DNA of 20,016 bases from Oscillospiraceae bacterium (GCA_021771675.1 JAETOP010000069.1:1-20016); one strand, 5' to 3'. Positions 6,664 to 14,585 are shown, counted from the first letter of the stretch. Notes: generated by a model not told the origin, from the sequence alone. A program made the numbers and translations.

Positions 6664-7248
6664 TTAGTTAAATTCCTCCGGCTGGACATATGCCTCGCGG
6701 CTCATGGAATAACCGTTTTCATATCTGACGGTTAAGTACCAGACCTCGTCGCCGTCCTCCAGGCGGAGGAAGCAGATGCCCTGATCGTTAAATTTATCGG
6801 TGATCTCCATGGCCTGCTCCTTCCAATAGGCCCAGACGGTGCCATCCTCGCCATAATAAATTTCCGGCTCGCTCAGGTGCTCCAGCAGCTCCTCGTCGGT
6901 GAGGGGACGCTCGGAGCCGTCGTTCTCAATTGCGACTCCGCCGCCGCCCCGCTCCTGGGTATTTCCATCTGCGTCCTCATAGGACAGGGTATAGCTGCCC
7001 TCCTGAATGTCCATCACAGCGGTGGTCTGGTCGCCGTGAACCCAGAGCTGGATGGTTCGCCGGATGCCCCCCACGTCCGCTCCGTAGCACACCGCCGTCA
7101 GGCTCAGCACCAGCAGCACTGCGGCACACAGGGTAAGGGCTCTGCGAATGGGAAAATGATTTGATTTCATATTGGGTTCCTCCTTCAAATTCAGAGCGGA
7201 GGCATGGAGCACCCCGAAGGTGCGCTGATACTGCTCTTTGTCGATCAT
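6664..7248 (-). CDS. Putative membrane anti-sigma factor paired with the ECF sigma factor
   Basis: 194 residues: a short cytoplasmic N-terminus (1-35) with a LHAS...L...M motif at about residues 14-27, one membrane segment (about 36-56) and an acidic outer domain of about 135 residues. An N-terminal LHAS motif of this kind is, from memory, common in clostridial proteins encoded right after ECF sigma factors, so an anti-sigma role is likely. No zinc-binding HxxxCxxC anti-sigma signature is present. The ATG overlaps the stop codon of the sigma gene (ATGA at 7245-7248), pointing to translational coupling and a fixed ratio of the two proteins. The outer domain (YTLSYEDADGN, WYLTVRYENGYSM) is not recognised. 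A secreted or sensor role without anti-sigma activity is possible. Confidence 0.72.
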   Translation of the reverse strand: MIDKEQYQRTFGVLHASALNLKEEPNMKSNHFPIRRALTLCAAVLLVLSLTAVCYGADVGGIRRTIQLWVHGDQTTAVMDIQEGSYTLSYEDADGNTQERGGGGVAIENDGSERPLTDEELLEHLSEPEIYYGEDGTVWAYWKEQAMEITDKFNDQGICFLRLEDGDEVWYLTVRYENGYSMSREAYVQPEEFN

Positions 7249-7721
7249 AGTTCCAAATCCTCCGTAAGCATGGTTTTCAGAAGCTGTCTGCCCCGGCTCA
7301 GCTGACTTTTTACAGTTCCCTGGCTGCGGCCCAGAATAGAAGCGATTTCCTGAACGGAGTATTCCTCATAATAGAACAGGTGGATCACCGTCCGATACCG
7401 TTCCGGCAGCCTCATCACCGCCTGGAACAGACTCCGATCCTCCGGCTGGGCAAATTCCAGCTCATCCATATACTCCTCCCAGCTCACCCGGTTTTTCCGC
7501 CAGAAGGTGCGGGAAATATCCTTGGCCCGGTTGACTGCCACCCGGAGCAGCCAAGCCTTCAGGTGGGTATCGTCTATGTAGTCCCGGTTTTGGAGGTAAT
7601 ATTTCAGAAAGGTATCCTGCACCACATCGTCCGCATCCTCCCGGCAGCGGCAGATGCTGAATGCGGCGGAAAATACCCGGTCGCCGTATTTCTGGAATGC
7701 TTCGTCAACAGATCGTCTCAT
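7245..7721 (-). CDS. ECF-type RNA polymerase sigma factor (sigma-70 family)
   Basis: 158 residues. Region 2 spans about 9-76, with DADDVVQDTFLKYY (core binding/-10 recognition) and LKAWLLRVAVNRAKD. Region 4 spans about 103-152, with the helix-turn-helix YSVQEIASILGRSQGTVKSQLSRGRQLLK. There is no region 3, as expected of ECF factors. I chose the ATG at 7721 because AGGAG lies six bases upstream; an ATG seven codons earlier lacks such a site. It is the first gene of a two-gene operon with the membrane protein that overlaps its stop codon. It would direct RNA polymerase to a small regulon in response to an envelope or outside signal. The regulon is unknown; a candidate self-promoter lies just upstream. 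Confidence 0.92.
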   Translation of the reverse strand: MRRSVDEAFQKYGDRVFSAAFSICRCREDADDVVQDTFLKYYLQNRDYIDDTHLKAWLLRVAVNRAKDISRTFWRKNRVSWEEYMDELEFAQPEDRSLFQAVMRLPERYRTVIHLFYYEEYSVQEIASILGRSQGTVKSQLSRGRQLLKTMLTEDLEL

Positions 7722-7749
7722 AGCAGCTCCTGTGTGTATCATCGTGTTT

Positions 7750-7763
7750 TGAAGGGCCCTTCA
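7750..7763. promoter_or_regulatory. 14-bp perfect palindrome in the sigma gene leader
   Basis: TGAAGGGCCCTTCA is a perfect palindrome located between the candidate ECF promoter and the sigma gene ribosome binding site. It could be an operator or the core of a short hairpin. There is no direct evidence for either. Confidence 0.4.
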
Positions 7764-7768
7764 TATAC

Positions 7769-7797
7769 CATACGATTGGGAGGTGGAAAAGGTTGCA
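7769..7797 (-). promoter_or_regulatory. Candidate ECF-type autoregulatory promoter
   Basis: On the minus strand TGCAAC followed by CTTTT (the -35 hexamer is 7792-7797), then a 17-base gap and CGTATG (7769-7774). This resembles promoters of ECF sigma factors of the Bacillus sigma-W type, which carry TGAAAC-CTTTT and CGTA elements at similar spacing and commonly drive their own gene. It lies about 48 bases upstream of the sigma gene start. The match is by eye. Confidence 0.5.
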
Positions 7798-7850
7798 CAG
7801 AAATAATTTTTCCCATCGACTTTGCCCAGGCAGGCCGTCATGATTATTTC

Positions 7851-7876
7851 AGGGCCTCCCAAAATCGGGAGGCCCT
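7851..7876 (-). terminator. Probable terminator of the GH3 gene
   Basis: A perfect 10-bp stem AGGGCCTCCC/GGGAGGCCCT (7851-7860 with 7867-7876) lies about 15 bases after the GH3 stop codon. On the minus strand it is followed by GAAATAATC, which is A/T-rich but not a good U-tract, so efficiency is uncertain. Confidence 0.55.
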
Positions 7877-7891
7877 CGGTGTTATTGGGAA

Positions 7892-9982
7892 TTATTCCAC
7901 CACGCAGGAGGCAGCCTTCTTGCCGGTCAGCTCCTGGGTGCGCTCATCCGGCTGGCCGAAGGAGGCGAACAGAGTCCACTTCCCGCTGCCGGGAACCCAT
8001 TGGCCCTGCTCATTGCAGACCTGGAAGGCCCGGGCAGGAAGCTTCAGAGTAATCTCCTTCTCCTCGCCCTCTGCCAGGCACACCCGCTGGAAAGCGCAGA
8101 GCACGGGATTCACCGGAGCGTCCGGGGAGGCCATGTCCTTGACGTAGAGCTGAACCACGTCCTCGGTCTCCCGTCCGTCGTTACGAACCAGAACCCGGGC
8201 TTCGTTCCTGTCGGCAGTGACGGACAGGGCCCAGGTGTCGCCGTAGGTCAGGCCGTAGCCGAAGGGATACAGGGCCTTTCCTTCATAGTAGCGGTAGGTG
8301 CGGTTCTTCATGGAGTAGTCGGTAAAGGCGGGCATTTCCTCCAGAGCGCTGTTGTAGTAGAAGGTCACAGGCAGCTTGCCGGAGGGGGAGCGCTTGCCAA
8401 ACAGGATGTCTGCGGCAGCCTTACCGCCCCGGGCGCCGGGATACCACAGCTGCACCACCGCAGCGGCCCGATCCGCAATGTCGCTGACATCGATGGCGCT
8501 TCCGGCCATCAGGCAGAGGATCACCTTCTTGCCGGAATCCAGCACTGCCTGGGCCAACTTTCTCTGTCCCTCGGGCAGCAGCAGGTCCCGCTTGTCGCCG
8601 GAGGCAGCGGCATTGCCGGTATCTCCTTCCTCGCCCTCCAATGTCTCGTCCAGGCCCAGCACCAGCACCACCACATCGGAGTGGTCCGCCACCACCCGGG
8701 CCTCGGCGATCCGGTCGTCGGCCTTACCAAGGCCCTCCACCCGATCCTTAAACAGGTGGCTGCCCTCGGCGTAATAGACCCGCACGTCCTGGCCCACCTC
8801 GTCCTGGATGCCTTCCAGCACGGTGATATAGCGGGAGGAGGTGCCGTGATAGTTGCCAATCAGAGCCGCCCGGCTGTTGGCGTTGGGGCCAACCACGCCG
8901 ATGGCAGTGAGCTTTTCCTTGTTCAAGGGGAGAATGCCGTCATTTTTCAGCAGGACGATGCCCTTTTCCGCCGCCTCCATGGCAGCGGCCAGGTGCTCCG
9001 GGCACTCCACGGCGGAGTAGGGAATCTGGTCGAACTCGGTCTGCTGCCCGTCCATGATGCCCAGCAGATACCGGGTGGTGAAGAGCCGGACAGCCGCCTG
9101 ACGGATGTCGTCCTCGCTAATCAGCTTCTGGGCCAGAGCGGTGAGCAGGCAGCGGTAGGTGCAGCCGCAGTTCAGGTCCGTGCCCGCTTTCAATGCGGCG
9201 GCACTGGACTCGGCGGGGGTGTCAGTGTAGTGGTGATTCTCGTGAAAATCCCGGATGGCCCAGCAGTCGGAGACCACGTGGCCCTGGAAGCCCCATTTTT
9301 CCCGCAGGTACTCCCGCAGCAGCTCCGGGCTGCCGCAGCAGGGGTAACCGTTCACTGCATTGTAAGCGCCCATGACGGACTCCACGTCCGCCTGGGTGAC
9401 AGCCGCCTCAAAAGCGGGCAGATAGGTCTCCTCCATATCCTTTTTGCTGGGGTTGACGTTGAAGTGGTGCCGCTCCGCCTCCGGGCCGGAGTGGACGGCA
9501 AAATGCTTGGCGCAGGCGGCGGTTTTCAGGTATTCCCCGTCCCCCTGGAGGCCCCGGATGTAGGCCTTGCCCAGCTCGGCGGTGAGGGTGGGATCCTCGC
9601 CGTAGGTTTCGTGGCCCCGGCCCCAGCGGGGGTCCCGGAAGATGTTGATGTTGGGTGACCAGAAGGTCAGCCCCTTATAGATGTCCCGGTCGCCCTTTTG
9701 GGAGAGGGCATTGTACTTGGCCCGGCCCTCGGTGGCGGCTACGTCGCCCAGCCGCTCCACCAGCTCCGGGGCAAAGGACGCAGCCATGCCGATGGCCTGG
9801 GGAAAGCTGGTGGCCACGCCCGCCCGGGCCACGCCGTGAAGGGCCTCGTTCCACCAGTTATATTCCGGAATGTTCAACCGGTCCAGGGCGGGGGCGTCGT
9901 AGCTCAGCTGGGCGGCCGCTTCCAGCACGTCCATCTGCGCCACCAGCGCCTGGGCCTTCTTTTTCGCTTCTGCTCGATTCAT
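7892..9982 (-). CDS. Glycoside hydrolase family 3, beta-xylosidase-like, cytoplasmic
   Basis: 696 residues with the full GH3 layout: N-terminal barrel (about 25-310), alpha/beta sandwich (about 340-560) and C-terminal Fn3-like domain (about 585-675). The likely nucleophile is Asp239 in HVVSDCWAIRDF. Substrate-site landmarks are WNEALHGVAR, FWSPNINIFRDPRWGRGHET, KHFAVHSGPEAERHHF and, as probable acid/base region, LDETLEGEEGD. These resemble the xylan 1,4-beta-xylosidase/arabinosidase branch of GH3 more than classic beta-glucosidases, but specificity cannot be fixed from sequence. There is no signal peptide, so it acts on imported oligosaccharides. The start is the ATG at 9982 with AAGGGAG seven bases upstream; an ATG eight codons earlier overlaps that site. 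The adjacent sugar ABC operon is the obvious source of substrate, but a terminator and a repeat separate the two. Confidence 0.92.
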   Translation of the reverse strand: MNRAEAKKKAQALVAQMDVLEAAAQLSYDAPALDRLNIPEYNWWNEALHGVARAGVATSFPQAIGMAASFAPELVERLGDVAATEGRAKYNALSQKGDRDIYKGLTFWSPNINIFRDPRWGRGHETYGEDPTLTAELGKAYIRGLQGDGEYLKTAACAKHFAVHSGPEAERHHFNVNPSKKDMEETYLPAFEAAVTQADVESVMGAYNAVNGYPCCGSPELLREYLREKWGFQGHVVSDCWAIRDFHENHHYTDTPAESSAAALKAGTDLNCGCTYRCLLTALAQKLISEDDIRQAAVRLFTTRYLLGIMDGQQTEFDQIPYSAVECPEHLAAAMEAAEKGIVLLKNDGILPLNKEKLTAIGVVGPNANSRAALIGNYHGTSSRYITVLEGIQDEVGQDVRVYYAEGSHLFKDRVEGLGKADDRIAEARVVADHSDVVVLVLGLDETLEGEEGDTGNAAASGDKRDLLLPEGQRKLAQAVLDSGKKVILCLMAGSAIDVSDIADRAAAVVQLWYPGARGGKAAADILFGKRSPSGKLPVTFYYNSALEEMPAFTDYSMKNRTYRYYEGKALYPFGYGLTYGDTWALSVTADRNEARVLVRNDGRETEDVVQLYVKDMASPDAPVNPVLCAFQRVCLAEGEEKEITLKLPARAFQVCNEQGQWVPGSGKWTLFASFGQPDERTQELTGKKAASCVVE

Positions 9983-10080
9983 AGTGATTCTCCCTTCGGT
10001 TAACATAAGTCATAAAACTCAATTTTTCGTATTTCATCGTCAAATTACATTTCGTGCTTATCGGCTTTCGTCAGCAATTC
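9983..10080. other. Upstream region of the GH3 gene
   Basis: About 100 A+T-rich bases that must carry the GH3 promoter. TTGACG and several A/T hexamers occur on the minus strand, but no pair has acceptable spacing, so I do not call a promoter. The AAACG...CGTTT operator of the sugar operon is not present here. Confidence 0.4.
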
Positions 10081-10450
10081 ATTGAATGGAGCGATGGAAT
10101 GGTTTTTGAGGGAGGCTCCCGAAGTGTAAGGGGAGCTGGCACGGCGAAGCCGTGACTGAGGGACTGTGCAGTAAAATGTTACGAATTCGCATTGGTTTGG
10201 GCGAAAAGGAAATACCTTTCCACATTGGTTTTTAGGAGTGCTTCGGTGCCTGCTGTACAGTTCCCCAGTCAGCTTCGCTGACAGCCCCCCTTACACTTCA
10301 GGGGCCTTTCTCAAAAGCCATTCCTCTCCATCTTTCAACGGAACACTCAGTTATTTCACCTTGCGGGAGGCTAATAGCCTCCCCTACGGGATAGCCGTAA
10401 GTGCCCACCATTCAACATTCTGCCCAGAAAACGTTACCGGGCGAATACTG
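10081..10450. repeat. Third copy (C) of the modular palindromic repeat
   Basis: The inner part is an inverted repeat. The left arm (about 10081-10171) contains a GTGTAAGGGG module with the hairpin CACGGC-GAA-GCCGTG. The right arm (about 10253-10340) contains its reverse complement with GTCAGC-TTC-GCTGAC. To the right follow the CTTTCAACGGAACACTC module (10331-10360), the GGGAGG...CCTCCC palindrome with CTACGGG flank (10365-10383), and a degenerate second CCATTCAAC module (10408-10437). No ORF of note lies inside. Compared with copy B, the outer modules are present on one side only, so this copy is rearranged or decayed. Confidence 0.8.
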
Positions 10451-10487
10451 ATGTGGCAATTATCGACTTGCCCCGTGCGAAATTGTC

Positions 10488-10528
10488 AGCGGCGACTCGC
10501 CGCTTGGGGTGAAGCGCCCTGCGCTTCA
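10488..10528. other. Two GC-rich hairpins downstream of the sugar operon terminator
   Basis: AGCGGCG-ACT-CGCCGCT (10488-10504) and TGAAGCGC-CCT-GCGCTTCA (10510-10528) are perfect stems of 7 and 8 bp. They stand directly downstream of the operon terminator on the minus strand. They may act as backup terminators or be further pieces of the neighbouring repeat. Confidence 0.6.
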
Positions 10529-10558
10529 AAAACGGCGGCGGCAAAGCTGCCGCCGCCG
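10528..10558 (-). terminator. Rho-independent terminator of the sugar ABC operon
   Basis: A very GC-rich 11-bp stem CGGCGGCGGCA/TGCCGCCGCCG (10533-10543 with 10548-10558) and a four-base loop are followed on the minus strand by TTTTT (10528-10532). It begins 13 bases after the last gene of the operon. Confidence 0.92.
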
Positions 10559-10571
10559 GATTTGGGAATGC

Positions 10572-11204
10572 TTAGGTTTCCTCCTGTTTGGTTCGCTCAA
10601 ATACCTTTTTCAGCAGCTTGACGGTGCACCAGGCAGGGAACGAGAAGCCCCACAGCAGGTACATTACGCCCAGCCGGACAAAAACCTCTGGCACAAAGCC
10701 AACCAAAATCCAGGGCCCGATCCACGCCGCCAGCGCCAGCAGCAGCTGGCCCGGTGCGCAGACCGCCAGCAGGAAACTGTTTTTCAGATAGTTTTTCAGG
10801 GAATTGCGGTAGATTGCCTGCTGGGGAAAGGCCATGATAAACAGAATCACTGCCAGAAGGGCGATAACGGTTCCCACCGCAATATAGACGGTTTTCAGCG
10901 GCTGCTCCGAATTCACCGCAAACCACACATCTCCCGCTGCCACGCCAGCCACCAGGACCAGAACCAGCTCCAAAGCGGTGGCCATCAGGAAATTACGGAT
11001 AAAGGAACGGAAGAAGGTTTTGATCACCGCCACCATGCCCTCATCCCACTCCCGCTGGAACAGGACGGCGTACATGGCGCTTAAAGCGGCTCCAATGGTA
11101 ACCACACCCAAGGAGCAGAACAGAACCAGCAGATTTAAGATCATCAGATCCGCCAGCAGCCGGAGAAACACAGCAGCGGGGGTATCCTGCCATCTGGCAT
11201 TCAT
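10572..11204 (-). CDS. YesL-like (DUF624) membrane protein of a sugar uptake operon
   Basis: 210 residues with about five hydrophobic segments and the family-typical N-terminus (AVFLRLLADLMILNLLVLFCSLGVVTIGAALSA region) followed by a charged loop with FQREWDEGMVAVIKTFFRSF. YesL/DUF624 proteins are small membrane proteins repeatedly found with CUT1-type oligosaccharide transporters in Firmicutes, for example in the Bacillus rhamnogalacturonan locus; their exact role is unknown. AAGGAG lies seven to eight bases before the ATG and overlaps the end of the upstream permease gene, whose stop codon is four bases away. It is the last gene before a strong terminator. Confidence 0.87.
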   Translation of the reverse strand: MNARWQDTPAAVFLRLLADLMILNLLVLFCSLGVVTIGAALSAMYAVLFQREWDEGMVAVIKTFFRSFIRNFLMATALELVLVLVAGVAAGDVWFAVNSEQPLKTVYIAVGTVIALLAVILFIMAFPQQAIYRNSLKNYLKNSFLLAVCAPGQLLLALAAWIGPWILVGFVPEVFVRLGVMYLLWGFSFPAWCTVKLLKKVFERTKQEET

Positions 11205-11208
11205 GGAA

Positions 11209-12081
11209 TTACTCCTTCACGCCGCCCAGAGCCACACCGGCAATGATGTACTTGGACAGGGCAAAATAGATCACGAAGATGGGCAGCACGGTGAGCAGAA
11301 TGCCCAGGTAAATTGCGCCGTACTCCGTCTTGTACACGTCGCCATTCAGCAGGGAGACCATGATGGGCATGGTGTAGACCTTACTGTCGGTCAGCAAAAT
11401 CTGGGGAATAAACAGGTTGTTCCAGTTGCCGACGAACGCAAAAATGGCCTGAGTCGCCATGGCGGGCTTCATGATGGGCAGCACAATCTGATTGAAGGTG
11501 CGGAACTCAGAAGCGCCGTCCACCCGGGCGGACTGAACGATCTCCATGGGCAGAGAGGGAATCATAAACTGCCGCATGAAGAATACCGTGCCAGGGGCCG
11601 CCACCGCCGGAATAATCAGGGGCAGCAGGTTGTTGGTCCAGCCAATCTTATAGATGAAGCTGTAGAAGCCAATGGATGTAACCGTGCCAGGAATCATCAT
11701 AACGGCAAGAATGATGGTGAAGAAGAGGGCACGAAGCTTCCACTCATAGGCCACCAGCGCATAGGCGGTCAGGGTGGAGAAATACACCGTCAGAATGGTG
11801 GCGCCAGCGGAAATAATGAAGGAGTTCCGCAAGCCAACCAGGGGGTTGAACATGTTCTTGCCCAGCAAAATATCCAGGTTCTTCAGGAAGTTGGTGCCAA
11901 AGAGCAGGGAAATAGGATGGGCCTGGATCTGTGTGGTGGTTCTGGTGGCGTTGACAGCCATGATCAGGAAGGGGAAAATGCTAAGTACCGCCAGGAAAAT
12001 ACAGACAACATACTTAAATACATGGTAAACTCTCTCACCAGGGGTATGCCGGATGCCTGCGCTCAAAGTGTTGCTTGCCAT
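11209..12081 (-). CDS. Carbohydrate ABC transporter permease (CUT1, MalG/MsmG-like)
   Basis: 290 residues, six predicted membrane segments, with the ATPase-contact (EAA) loop ARVDGASEFRTFNQIVLP at about two-thirds of the length. This is the second, shorter permease of a CUT1 sugar importer. It is made from an ATG directly adjoining the stop codon of the first permease gene (TAAATG), with GGAGG eight bases upstream, so both subunits are translationally linked. It would form a heterodimer with the preceding permease. No ATPase gene is in the operon, so a shared MsmK/MalK-type ATPase from elsewhere is needed. Confidence 0.93.
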   Translation of the reverse strand: MASNTLSAGIRHTPGERVYHVFKYVVCIFLAVLSIFPFLIMAVNATRTTTQIQAHPISLLFGTNFLKNLDILLGKNMFNPLVGLRNSFIISAGATILTVYFSTLTAYALVAYEWKLRALFFTIILAVMMIPGTVTSIGFYSFIYKIGWTNNLLPLIIPAVAAPGTVFFMRQFMIPSLPMEIVQSARVDGASEFRTFNQIVLPIMKPAMATQAIFAFVGNWNNLFIPQILLTDSKVYTMPIMVSLLNGDVYKTEYGAIYLGILLTVLPIFVIYFALSKYIIAGVALGGVKE

Positions 12082-13077
12082 TTAGCCCACCTCCATCTTA
12101 TTCTTCTTTGCTTCCAGACGAGCCGCACGCTTGGCTGCCCGCTTCGCCTTGCCCGCTTCATCGTTGAACGCCATAAAGACGAACACGGAGCAGATGGCAA
12201 TGATTACAAACATAATCAGGGAGGCTGCGGAGGCTCTGGCAAACAGCTTGTTGCTGCCGAATGCCTGGTTGTAAATAAACATGTTCGCCGTAATGGTCGA
12301 CCGGCGGGGATTGCCCTTGTTGAACAGCTGAGGAATGTCATACATGCTCAGGCCGCCAATGAGGGAGGTGATGATGTTATACAGCAGGATGGTCTTCATA
12401 TTGGGCACGGTGATTTTCCAGAACATCTGGCTATTGGATGCACCGTCCAGCTCCGCCGCCTCAAAGAGGTCCGGATTGATGCCCAGCACACCGGAAATCA
12501 GCACGATCATGGTGGAGCCGTACCACATCCAGAACTGGATGAAGGAGATGATTCCACGGGTCCAGCCAACCTTGGATGTAAATTCAATGGGTGCATCAAT
12601 CACACCCAGATTCTGCAGCAGAGAGTTCACAGGGCCAATGGGATATGCAAACAGCTTATTAAACAGCAGGGCGATGGAAGCGGCCGTAATGATATTGGGC
12701 ATATAGAAAACGACCTTGAAGAAGCCCTGAGCCCGCAGCTGATTCCGCCGGGAGGTAAACCAGGCCGTCAGCAGCAGCGCCAGACTGATCTGAGGGATGA
12801 AGTTCACCACCCACAGGATCACGGTGTTTTTCAGTGCGTTGATAAACTGCGATTTTTCAATGGACGGGGTAGCTACCACCTGAACAAAGTTCTCAAAAAT
12901 CTGTTCCTTGGGCAGGAAATTCCAATTGCTCAGGCCCTGCATACCCTTGGCGTCCGTAAACGCCAGGAGGATGGTAGTCACCGTGGGGTACAGGGAAAAA
13001 ATCAGGTAGACAACAACAAAGGGAATGCTGAACAGATAGCCATATTTGGCATAGCTAAAGCTTTTATCCTTTTTCAT
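12082..13077 (-). CDS. Carbohydrate ABC transporter permease (CUT1, MalF/MsmF-like)
   Basis: 331 residues with an N-terminal membrane helix (KYGYLFSIPFVVVYLIFSLYP region), six predicted segments in all, and the EAA-type loop AAELDGASNSQMFWKITVP. The C-terminus is a basic, Ala/Lys/Arg-rich cytoplasmic tail (AGKAKRAAKRAARLEAKK). The ATG at 13077 has only a GAGGGGG stretch about twelve bases upstream, so initiation is likely weaker than for the substrate-binding protein. That fits the lower amount of permease needed. It lies 109 bases after the binding-protein gene, behind a strong hairpin. Substrate is not predictable beyond carbohydrate. Confidence 0.93.
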   Translation of the reverse strand: MKKDKSFSYAKYGYLFSIPFVVVYLIFSLYPTVTTILLAFTDAKGMQGLSNWNFLPKEQIFENFVQVVATPSIEKSQFINALKNTVILWVVNFIPQISLALLLTAWFTSRRNQLRAQGFFKVVFYMPNIITAASIALLFNKLFAYPIGPVNSLLQNLGVIDAPIEFTSKVGWTRGIISFIQFWMWYGSTMIVLISGVLGINPDLFEAAELDGASNSQMFWKITVPNMKTILLYNIITSLIGGLSMYDIPQLFNKGNPRRSTITANMFIYNQAFGSNKLFARASAASLIMFVIIAICSVFVFMAFNDEAGKAKRAAKRAARLEAKKNKMEVG

Positions 13078-13116
13078 GCTGGTGTAATGCCCCCTCTTGC
13101 AAAGAATAAGCCACAG

Positions 13117-13146
13117 GGGGATAGGCCGCCGAAGCTGCCTATCCCC
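13117..13146 (-). other. Intercistronic hairpin between binding-protein and permease genes
   Basis: A perfect 10-bp inverted repeat GGGGATAGGC/GCCTATCCCC (13117-13126 with 13137-13146) lies between the two genes and has no U-tract. Hairpins at this place in sugar ABC operons are known to stabilise the binding-protein message or partly stop transcription, lowering permease expression. That function is inferred here. Confidence 0.75.
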
Positions 13147-13186
13147 ACACGGCTAATCAAATATTTATACTTCGATGAAATCAGGA

Positions 13187-14524
13187 TTAGTAATCGATCT
13201 CGATCTCGAGCTTGCCGGACAGATCCAGCTTGAACTCCTCGATGGCCTCTTCGCGGCTCAGCTCGCCGGAAGCGTACTGGCCAACAGCGGCGTCCCAAGA
13301 GCCGTTGATGGTGGAGTCGTACTGAGTCATGGACTTACCGGAAGCATAGGCGTTGGCAGGAATGAACTCGTCGAACATGTTCTGGCCGCCCAGGAAAGCG
13401 GTCTCGCCGTTGGACTTGGCCATAACAACGCCGGAAGCGACGGTGTCCTTGGTGCCATTCTCGTTCATCAGGCCGTTGGCCCACAGGTACTGCAGACCCT
13501 CGTCGGAGGTGTCCAGGGTAACCCACTCGATGAAGCCCTTAACGATCTCAGCCTTGACAGGATCAGCGATGGCGCCCTTGCCGGCCAGCAGCCAAGTGCC
13601 GCCCCAGAAGAAGCCAACGTTGGGAGCGCAGACAGCCCAGTCGCCAGCGGAGGAGTTGTCGCCTTCACCGGAGTTGGGTCCCAAGGTGTAGTTGACCAGC
13701 CAAGCGGGGCCATAGAAGCCCAGAACGTTGCCGCTCTTGGTCATGTCAGCGAACCAAGCCTCGCCCCAGGCGGAGGTGTCGTTCATGTAGTCATTGTCCT
13801 TCAGCTGCTTTGCGATGTCCAGGTAGCTCTCACGGACGGGGTCGATGTTCAGCTTGCCATCGACAACCCAGCCGGTCTCAGCGGCCTTCTCCAGGACGTT
13901 CCAAACGTCGCCCTTGCCGGAAACCATCTTGTAGCCAGCATTCTTCACTTCTTCAGCAGCAGCGAAGAAAGCGTCCCAGTTGCCGGAGCCAGCGCCGATC
14001 TTCTCAGCGACAACGGCGGGATCATCGGAACCCCAGACAGCCTGAGCGATGGAACGGCGATAGATGAAAGCGCCGCCGGTAGCCTGGTAGCCCAGAGCCA
14101 CGACCTTGCCGTCAGCAGGACGGGTGCCGATCTCGACGGTGTAGGGAGCGATCTCAGCGTCGGCAATGGCCTTCTCCACGTCGATGCCCAGCTCCTCGTA
14201 GGAGGCAGCGTACTCAGAGGCGTCGCCCTGTGCATACTTGAAGACGTAAGCAGCCTCAGCGCCGTAGATGTCCACAGTGCCGTCGGCCAGAGCCAGGTCA
14301 ATGGCGTTGACGTAAGCATCGCCATCATTGTTGATCATGGTGGTGTTCAGCTCAACCTTCTCAGCTACTTCAGGATGCAGCTCCAGGTACTTGTTGAACA
14401 TGCCGATGATCTCATCGGTAAAGGACCAGAGGTTGATGGTGGTCTTGTCTTCAGCTGCTGCGGAAACGGCCATCAGACCGAAAACCATGACAACAGCCAA
14501 TGCGAGAGCAAGAATTCTTTTCAT
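13187..14524 (-). CDS. Extracellular solute-binding protein of a CUT1 sugar ABC transporter
   Basis: 445 residues. A clear signal peptide (about 1-24: basic start, hydrophobic core, SAAA-E) is followed by a family 1-type binding protein fold. Visible features are TTINLWSFTDEI at the mature N-terminus, ADGTVDIYGAEAAYV, VALGYQATGGAFIYRRS, GFYGPAWLVNY and VGFFWGGTWLLAGKG. It captures the sugar outside the cell and passes it to the two permeases. Unlike most Gram-positive binding proteins it has no lipobox cysteine at the cleavage site; the only cysteine in the protein lies deep in the mature domain. AAAGGAGG lies upstream of the ATG at a good distance. It is the first gene of the operon, behind a strong promoter and a structured leader. 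The ligand is unknown; the nearby GH3 gene suggests a plant-type beta-linked oligosaccharide. Confidence 0.92.
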   Translation of the reverse strand: MKRILALALAVVMVFGLMAVSAAAEDKTTINLWSFTDEIIGMFNKYLELHPEVAEKVELNTTMINNDGDAYVNAIDLALADGTVDIYGAEAAYVFKYAQGDASEYAASYEELGIDVEKAIADAEIAPYTVEIGTRPADGKVVALGYQATGGAFIYRRSIAQAVWGSDDPAVVAEKIGAGSGNWDAFFAAAEEVKNAGYKMVSGKGDVWNVLEKAAETGWVVDGKLNIDPVRESYLDIAKQLKDNDYMNDTSAWGEAWFADMTKSGNVLGFYGPAWLVNYTLGPNSGEGDNSSAGDWAVCAPNVGFFWGGTWLLAGKGAIADPVKAEIVKGFIEWVTLDTSDEGLQYLWANGLMNENGTKDTVASGVVMAKSNGETAFLGGQNMFDEFIPANAYASGKSMTQYDSTINGSWDAAVGQYASGELSREEAIEEFKLDLSGKLEIEIDY

Positions 14525-14585
14525 GTGGGTTTTCCTCCTTTAATGTTTGTTAAAGCCCTCGTAGGGCCATAACTACGAAGCAGTC

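Noticed and set aside
7245..10006. The ECF pair and the GH3 gene as one operon
   Set aside because: They are on the same strand, but a hairpin after GH3 and a candidate promoter for the sigma gene lie between them; the link is not supported.
10978..13233. A 751-codon plus-strand open frame opposite the permease genes
   Set aside because: The Gln/His/Asn-rich translation is the antisense of two clear membrane proteins; length alone is not evidence.
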